Shown here: positions 42,487 to 46,702 of the stretch, in pieces
Layout: each line of letters starts with the position of its first letter
How positions within the stretch are numbered: the first letter of the stretch is position 1
From: Nemertoderma westbladi
Taxonomy: Eukaryota; Xenacoelomorpha; Nemertodermatida; Nemertodermatidae
Reading direction: 5' to 3'
Assembly (NCBI GenBank): GCA_032718475.1
Contig: JAUCBJ010008891.1
Coordinates: forward strand, 1-46,702
DNA: 46,702 bases
The notes under the pieces: model-generated
Databases searched by the model: none
The model's input: the letters and a program-made list of their open reading frames with translations, nothing else
What the model was told of the DNA's origin: nothing
Made by a program: the position numbers and the translations under genes

Positions 42487-43956
42487 TCAACAGGCACTCT
42501 CCCACTGCTCCCCTTGTAGGTCCTGTAGGATTCGCCACACTCTCATTGCCAATTCCAACTCACCAGGAATTGGTTCTCCCTCTTCTGCCACCCTAAAATC
42601 GGGTCTCTCCGCCGCCTTCTTAACTTCCTCGTCTCTTGGCATCAAAATGCCACCTCCCACCTTGTTATCTCCCGGCGGCAGAATGAAAAGAAAGTGAAAG
42701 AACAGGCAAAACAAAACGTACAATAATAGTCCTATCCCTTTCCATCCTGTCTTCTTACTCGACCTCCCCCTTGTCGGTATGCCTCTCAACCGGACCGGCG
42801 TCTCTTCCGGACGCTCCTCTGGACACTCCTTCCAACACTCCCCCGGACACTCCCCCGGACACTCTCCCGGACTGTTGTCCTCCGGACATCTCGCCGCCCC
42901 CTCCTCTCCATCCTCATACCGATACTTGCTGGGAAATCCATTCTCCTCCGCCCACTCTCTTACTTTTACTTCCCCGCCTGGTTTATCTGCTGTCTCCTGT
43001 TTCTCCTCTTCGTCCTCAACGTCTATGGTGCCTGGTAACATGCACCCTGATGTCTCCGTCACCCTAGATGGGATCTTGGTATTAACTGGGCTGCTAAGCG
43101 CCCATCCAAACGGCGTGAGGATCGCCATCGGATCCCACTGTCTGTCTTCGCCGAAGACCGTCTGCATTCTCTCGTGGGCCGTCGGGCAGTCCATTCCTAC
43201 TATGATGGACACCTTCGTAACGTCCACCTTTGGTATTGAGAAATCGATACCGTCCAGGAATCTATATTGTTCGACCTCAATGTTGGTTGGTCGCCTGGCG
43301 TTGATATTTATCGATTCTATCAACTGGATGGGGTCGATGGTCGCCCCATAGTCGCATCCCGGTGCAATCGCTGATATCCTGCACCGCCACATCCTCATCT
43401 CCAGGACCTCATCCTTACTTGAGACGGTAGTTACCGCCATTCTATTCGGCCTCGTCTTTAGCCCTATCTCTTCGGCCACCCAGTTCTCCACCAGCGTGAA
43501 AGCTGCTCCGCTGTCGACCAGCATTAATGTCGTTACTGATCGACCACCCTCTCCTGATATCTTCACTGGTACTACCCCGAGTAGTACTTTTCTCTTCTTT
43601 CTTGCCACTGTCGTGCTTGTAGCCATTGTTTGGCCTCCAGTCTCGGACTCTCTAACTGCTGTTTCTCTACACTCTCCAGATCTGTGTCCTTCTACCACAC
43701 ATCGATGACATAGTCTGTTTGCATCTGTGTAGGCTACACGATCTTGTTTGGGCAACGCTTGCCAGTGCTTACAACTCATGGTCTTATGGGTTCCGTCCCG
43801 ATGTAATTGACATTCGAATCCTGGGTTATAGCGTTCCCTGTATAGTCCTTCACGTATCACGCGTAGGTTTATACCTACCGATTTAGTGTTTTGGTTATCT
43901 GTACTCGGCCTACTGGGTATGTTGGGATTGTGTTTATTTGTGGTGTTATTTTCTTT
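42487..43956 (-). CDS. BEL-like zinc-knuckle/aspartic protease ORF with membrane segment
   Basis: The frame is open from 43956, just after an in-frame TAG, to a stop at 42487 (489 codons). It has no ATG before the zinc knuckle; a GTG lies at 43860. Numbered from that GTG, residues 16-64 match the BEL zinc region, ending in a CX2CX4HX4C knuckle (C51, C54, H59, C64). The protease active site is DSGAA at 116. IIVGMDCPTAHE and LTPFGWALSSP further on fit the DUF1758 fold. After that, where reverse transcriptase should begin, comes an acidic region with GECP repeats (~331-345). A hydrophobic segment at 375-394 (GIGLLLYVLFCLFFHFLFIL) could span a membrane, and an acidic tail follows. It is a diverged BEL relative or a derived gag-protease gene. 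Confidence 0.75.
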   Translation of the reverse strand, partial: KENNTTNKHNPNIPSRPSTDNQNTKSVGINLRVIREGLYRERYNPGFECQLHRDGTHKTMSCKHWQALPKQDRVAYTDANRLCHRCVVEGHRSGECRETAVRESETGGQTMATSTTVARKKRKVLLGVVPVKISGEGGRSVTTLMLVDSGAAFTLVENWVAEEIGLKTRPNRMAVTTVSSKDEVLEMRMWRCRISAIAPGCDYGATIDPIQLIESININARRPTNIEVEQYRFLDGIDFSIPKVDVTKVSIIVGMDCPTAHERMQTVFGEDRQWDPMAILTPFGWALSSPVNTKIPSRVTETSGCMLPGTIDVEDEEEKQETADKPGGEVKVREWAEENGFPSKYRYEDGEEGAARCPEDNSPGECPGECPGECWKECPEERPEETPVRLRGIPTRGRSSKKTGWKGIGLLLYVLFCLFFHFLFILPPGDNKVGGGILMPRDEEVKKAAERPDFRVAEEGEPIPGELELAMRVWRILQDLQGEQWESAC

Positions 43957-44528
43957 CTATCCCTGCCACGGTGTGGCCCTACTCCCAGCTAACTGTGGGC
44001 TTGTAGCCCCCTGTGTGGCCGTGTATGGTAGCGACTGTCTTACTCTCGGGAATGGATCTGCAGGTGTTGATTTTATTTGAGTTGGATATATCATTGGGGG
44101 TAACGGCCCCCTCCATATTTCCGTGTCGCACGACCTGTTCTCGTCCAGGGGGTTCGATGTTCTCATTGCTGTTCGAGTATATTGTTGATATTGTAATGGG
44201 GGAATGTCACCCTGCCCCCCCCCCCCCCTCCCCCCCCCACCGGTATGTTTGGTACTGGGGTTGATGTTAATATATTGGGGCCCATACATCTATCTGCAAT
44301 AACTCTCCCCTCCCCTGGATATATGTTATGTCCATGGATATTATAGTCATGCTGCTGTGCCGGTACCGATATAGGCCTATCCACTTCTTGCCTACCTACC
44401 GGTATGTACTCCGCGACTTCCGGGTTTAATCCCGTCGTTCGCGCTACCCTATCGCCTACACTATCTCTCCCAGCATGGACTATAATAGTATGTGCAGTAA
44501 GGCCTACAGTATGTCCTGCAGTCTGCAT
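43957..44528 (-). pseudogene. Upstream gag-like region, frameshifted at a G tract
   Basis: From 44528 one frame runs to a homopolymer G tract (plus-strand C run at about 44216-44239, interrupted by one T and one A). Past the tract a second frame takes over and continues to a TAG at 43957-43959. Directly after that TAG the same frame carries the zinc-knuckle/protease ORF. The peptide is rich in Pro, Gly, Gln and Asn and matches no known domain. I infer one ancestral polyprotein split by a slip at the G tract and by the TAG. Programmed slippage or readthrough is possible but unsupported. Confidence 0.5.
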
Positions 44529-44815
44529 GTGCCCTTCCGAACCGAAGTTTATTCTTCTTGAATCTCGAATCTCCCCGCGACTACCGTACTTCGATCAGCA
44601 GCTATATCCCGTCGGGAAGTTTCTCTTCGATCCCCTCTCCTGTTCTCGTATTCGTATCGGTACACTCTGTACCCCTCTCCTGGCGTGCGGTTCGTCTCTC
44701 CGGGGCGACGGCAATCTCCCGGGGTTCGACCCCACTGACTCCCGAACTCCATCTCTACTACTGACGGCTCACTATCCATCCTCACTCTCTGGTTGCTCCT
44801 AGCAACGACTCTTAC

Positions 44816-44971
44816 TTCTTCTCTCTTCGACCTCTCGGTTAAACTCTACTATTCTTCTTCTCTCTTCGACCTCTCGGTTAAACACTACTAATCTTCTTCT
44901 ATCTTCGACCTCTCGGTTAAACTCTACTAATCTTCTTCTTTCTTCGACCTCTCGGTTAGACTCTACTAATG
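44816..44971. repeat. 39-bp tandem repeat, four copies
   Basis: The unit is TTCTTCTCTCTTCGACCTCT followed by CGGTTAAACTCTACTAATC, 39 bp, with a few substitutions between copies. A partial fifth copy (TTCTTCTCTCTTC) follows. Confidence 0.93.
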
Positions 44972-45150
44972 TTCTTCTCTCTTCTGACTGACATCTTCTC
45001 GCTCGCCCACTCTCGGCGCTAACTCTGACTCTGACTCTACTCTGTCCGGCTGGACCCTCCTGGGGATACTCATCATCCCCCTACTATTCTCCGTCGTCGG
45101 GTGCCACGGTTCACCTAACTTGCCCTGCGCATTATCCGCCGATGCCTGTG

Positions 45151-45520
45151 GGACATTCTCTGCCCCCCCCCCCTTCTCGCTACTAATCTCTCGTGGTGGG
45201 GCGCCCGTAGCCCCCCCCCCCCCCCACCCGCCACTTCTTACTTCTAACTTCGACTTCTAACTTCACTTCTACGTCCCTCTTGTTGGACATTCTCTGCCCC
45301 CCCCACCCCCCTCTCTCACCACTAATCTTCCGTGGTGGGGCGCCCGTAGCCCCCCCCCCCCCCCCCCCCCCCACCCGCTACTTCTAACATCACTATCTCT
45401 TACTTCACTTCTATGCCCCCTTTGTGGGGCATTCTCTGCCCCACCCTCTCTCGCCACTAATCTTCCGTGGTGGGGCGCCCATAGCCCCCCCCCCCCCCCC
45501 CCCCCCCCCCACTCGCCACA
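45151..45520. repeat. ~135-140 bp repeat with long poly-C tracts, three copies
   Basis: Copies start near 45151, 45285 and 45427 with GRCATTCTCTGCCCC. Each continues through ACTAATCT, CGTGGTGGGGCGCCC and (G/A)TAG into a C tract of roughly 15, 23 and 26 bases, then CACTTCT repeats. The G-rich complement could form quadruplex structures. The glycine-rich open frames on the minus strand are by-products. Confidence 0.85.
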
Positions 45521-45678
45521 TCTAACTTCACTATCTCTTACTTCACTTCTACACCCCTCTCTAGTCGACTCAATAACTCTACTGCGGCTGGGTCTATTCA
45601 CCCCCGCCTCTTCCTCTACTACTGTGTGGCCTGGCAGGCCTACTACTAGGATCGGCATGCTGCATTGCAGCTGCATTT

Positions 45679-46702
45679 TTAAGAATGCTGTGCCGGCTTG
45701 TCAACAAAATTGCACCGCCACAACTCCCTATCACCCATGACATTTGCTAGATCATCCGCATCTTTAAGGCCAGTGTCCTTTAAGATGCGTCTCAAGAAAG
45801 TCATGGGCTGTCCACCATGCTTATTCACTCCATGAGGCTGCCAAAGTACAAGATTATGCACTGGCTGGTCCTCACGGCGAAAGCAATGTCCTGCAAAGCG
45901 GAGGCGATTTTGTTCTAGTGTCAAGCTTGGGGGAACCAATGAGACACCTCCAATGTTATATAGTGTCTGGTTGGAGATGTGTGCATTGTACTTGACACAA
46001 TGAACCCGGCGTAGCATTCTTGTGAATGTGCCATCCAGAGATTTGGTGTCCTCAGCAGTTAGAGCCCAGCATGGACTCCCGTAGAGGAGTACTGGAACTA
46101 CTGCTGCTCTAAATAATCGGACCTTAAGTTTCCGATTAATTCTCGGTGACTTCCAAATCCTGGAAAGCCTATTCAAGGCTGCCCATGCCTTTCCCTTACG
46201 TATTCGAAGGTCCTCACCTGACTTCCGGATCCATGATCCCAGGTAACAGAAGTCGTCGACATGCTCAAGCATACCATCCTTTGAGCTTATGCTCATCCGA
46301 TCACAGACTTGCTGAGGACTTTCAAAGTTAACTGTCAGAATTTTGGTCTTTCTGGAGTTAATAAAAAGACCAACACTAGAAGCAGCATGTTCTAATGAGC
46401 TGAGGAGCCGTTGGGCTCCCTCTAATGATTCTGAGAGTACTCCTAAGTCATCAGCAAAGTCTAGATCAGTTAGGTACTTGGCAGGATTTCCTCGACTTCT
46501 GGAGCCAGTAGGTGGAGTTATCATCACCCCATCATCATTATGATGATCTAAGGACATGCGTAGAACATAGTCAACCACAATAATGAATAAGAATGGTGCA
46601 AGTGTGTCTCCTTGGAGGACGCCCCATAACACTTCAAATGGTTCTGTGTCACCGTCAACAGTAGACACAAATGTTGTCGAACCATCGTATACTGATCTGA
46701 TT
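45679..46702 (-). CDS. LINE reverse transcriptase, C-terminal half, 5' end beyond window
   Basis: The frame is open from the window edge (46701) to a stop at 45679, and reads IRSVYDGSTTFVSTVDGDTE before the RT motif GVLQGDTLAPFLFIIVVDYV. The catalytic FADD follows (DLDFADDLGVLSE). Next are the GLFINSRKTK motif and the conserved LINE C-terminal region (YLGSWI, AAVVPVLLYGSPCW, LRFAGHCFRR). It ends WRCNFVDKPAQHS with no visible tail or 3' UTR before the poly-C region, so the 3' side is truncated or very short. It is a different LINE family from the one at 19551-21941 (GVLQGDTLAP against GVKQGSNISP). The frame is intact as far as visible. Confidence 0.9.
   Translation of the reverse strand, partial: IRSVYDGSTTFVSTVDGDTEPFEVLWGVLQGDTLAPFLFIIVVDYVLRMSLDHHNDDGVMITPPTGSRSRGNPAKYLTDLDFADDLGVLSESLEGAQRLLSSLEHAASSVGLFINSRKTKILTVNFESPQQVCDRMSISSKDGMLEHVDDFCYLGSWIRKSGEDLRIRKGKAWAALNRLSRIWKSPRINRKLKVRLFRAAVVPVLLYGSPCWALTAEDTKSLDGTFTRMLRRVHCVKYNAHISNQTLYNIGGVSLVPPSLTLEQNRLRFAGHCFRREDQPVHNLVLWQPHGVNKHGGQPMTFLRRILKDTGLKDADDLANVMGDRELWRCNFVDKPAQHS

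Noticed and set aside
42771-43351. Plus-strand proline/serine-rich open frames
   Set aside because: They are antisense to the zinc-knuckle/protease ORF and have no recognisable domain.
40480-45678. LTR pair around the diverged gag-protease ORF
   Set aside because: I compared both sides by eye and found no matching direct repeats, so no element borders are claimed.

Overview
The window looks like transposon-rich, intron-bearing DNA from a marine invertebrate, most likely an echinoderm. The pointers are BEL/Pao LTR retrotransposons, several non-LTR (LINE) fragments, a tRNA-derived SINE, a spliced host gene, AT-rich spacer DNA and the frequent palindrome TAGGCCTA. The species assignment is an inference from general impression. 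No bacterial operon, rRNA gene or CRISPR array was seen. Layout: (1) 1-3027 is the 3' end of an old BEL/Pao copy on the plus strand, ending in a 1.2 kb LTR. (2) 3023-19450 is a ~16.4 kb tandem array of a 63-bp unit with several levels of higher-order repetition; it abuts the LTR. (3) From about 19500 a 5'-truncated LINE starts inside its endonuclease domain and carries a complete reverse transcriptase frame to 21941. (4) 22085-34175 is a complete-ended BEL/Pao element on the minus strand, inserted into the LINE 3' UTR. The LINE tail resumes at 34176 and ends in an ATGA-rich tail near 34566. This BEL element has two 1258-bp LTRs that look almost identical and an intact 1383-codon gag-protease frame. 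It lacks reverse transcriptase, most of RNase H and integrase. It carries a separate zinc-knuckle ORF next to its 3' LTR, broken by two in-frame stops. (5) 35191-38082 holds three minus-strand exons of an unidentified host gene whose splice phases fit each other, with LINE debris in the introns. (6) 38108-39027 is a 31-bp minisatellite with a tRNA-derived SINE inside it. (7) 39028-45678 is low-complexity and repeat-rich sequence. It contains two strong hairpins, several short tandem repeats, C-tract repeats and a second, diverged BEL-like zinc-knuckle/protease ORF with a predicted membrane segment and no reverse transcriptase. (8) 45679-46702 is the C-terminal half of another LINE reverse transcriptase, running off the window. 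How the parts work together: the full-length BEL element has ends, a gag and a protease but no polymerase, so it could only have moved using reverse transcriptase and integrase from a related autonomous copy. Its near-identical LTRs suggest recent movement. The older BEL copy at the left edge lies in the opposite orientation. Together the two copies frame the 63-bp array and the LINE as a ~25 kb inverted-repeat structure. Only the three exons at 35191-38082 look like ordinary host coding sequence.
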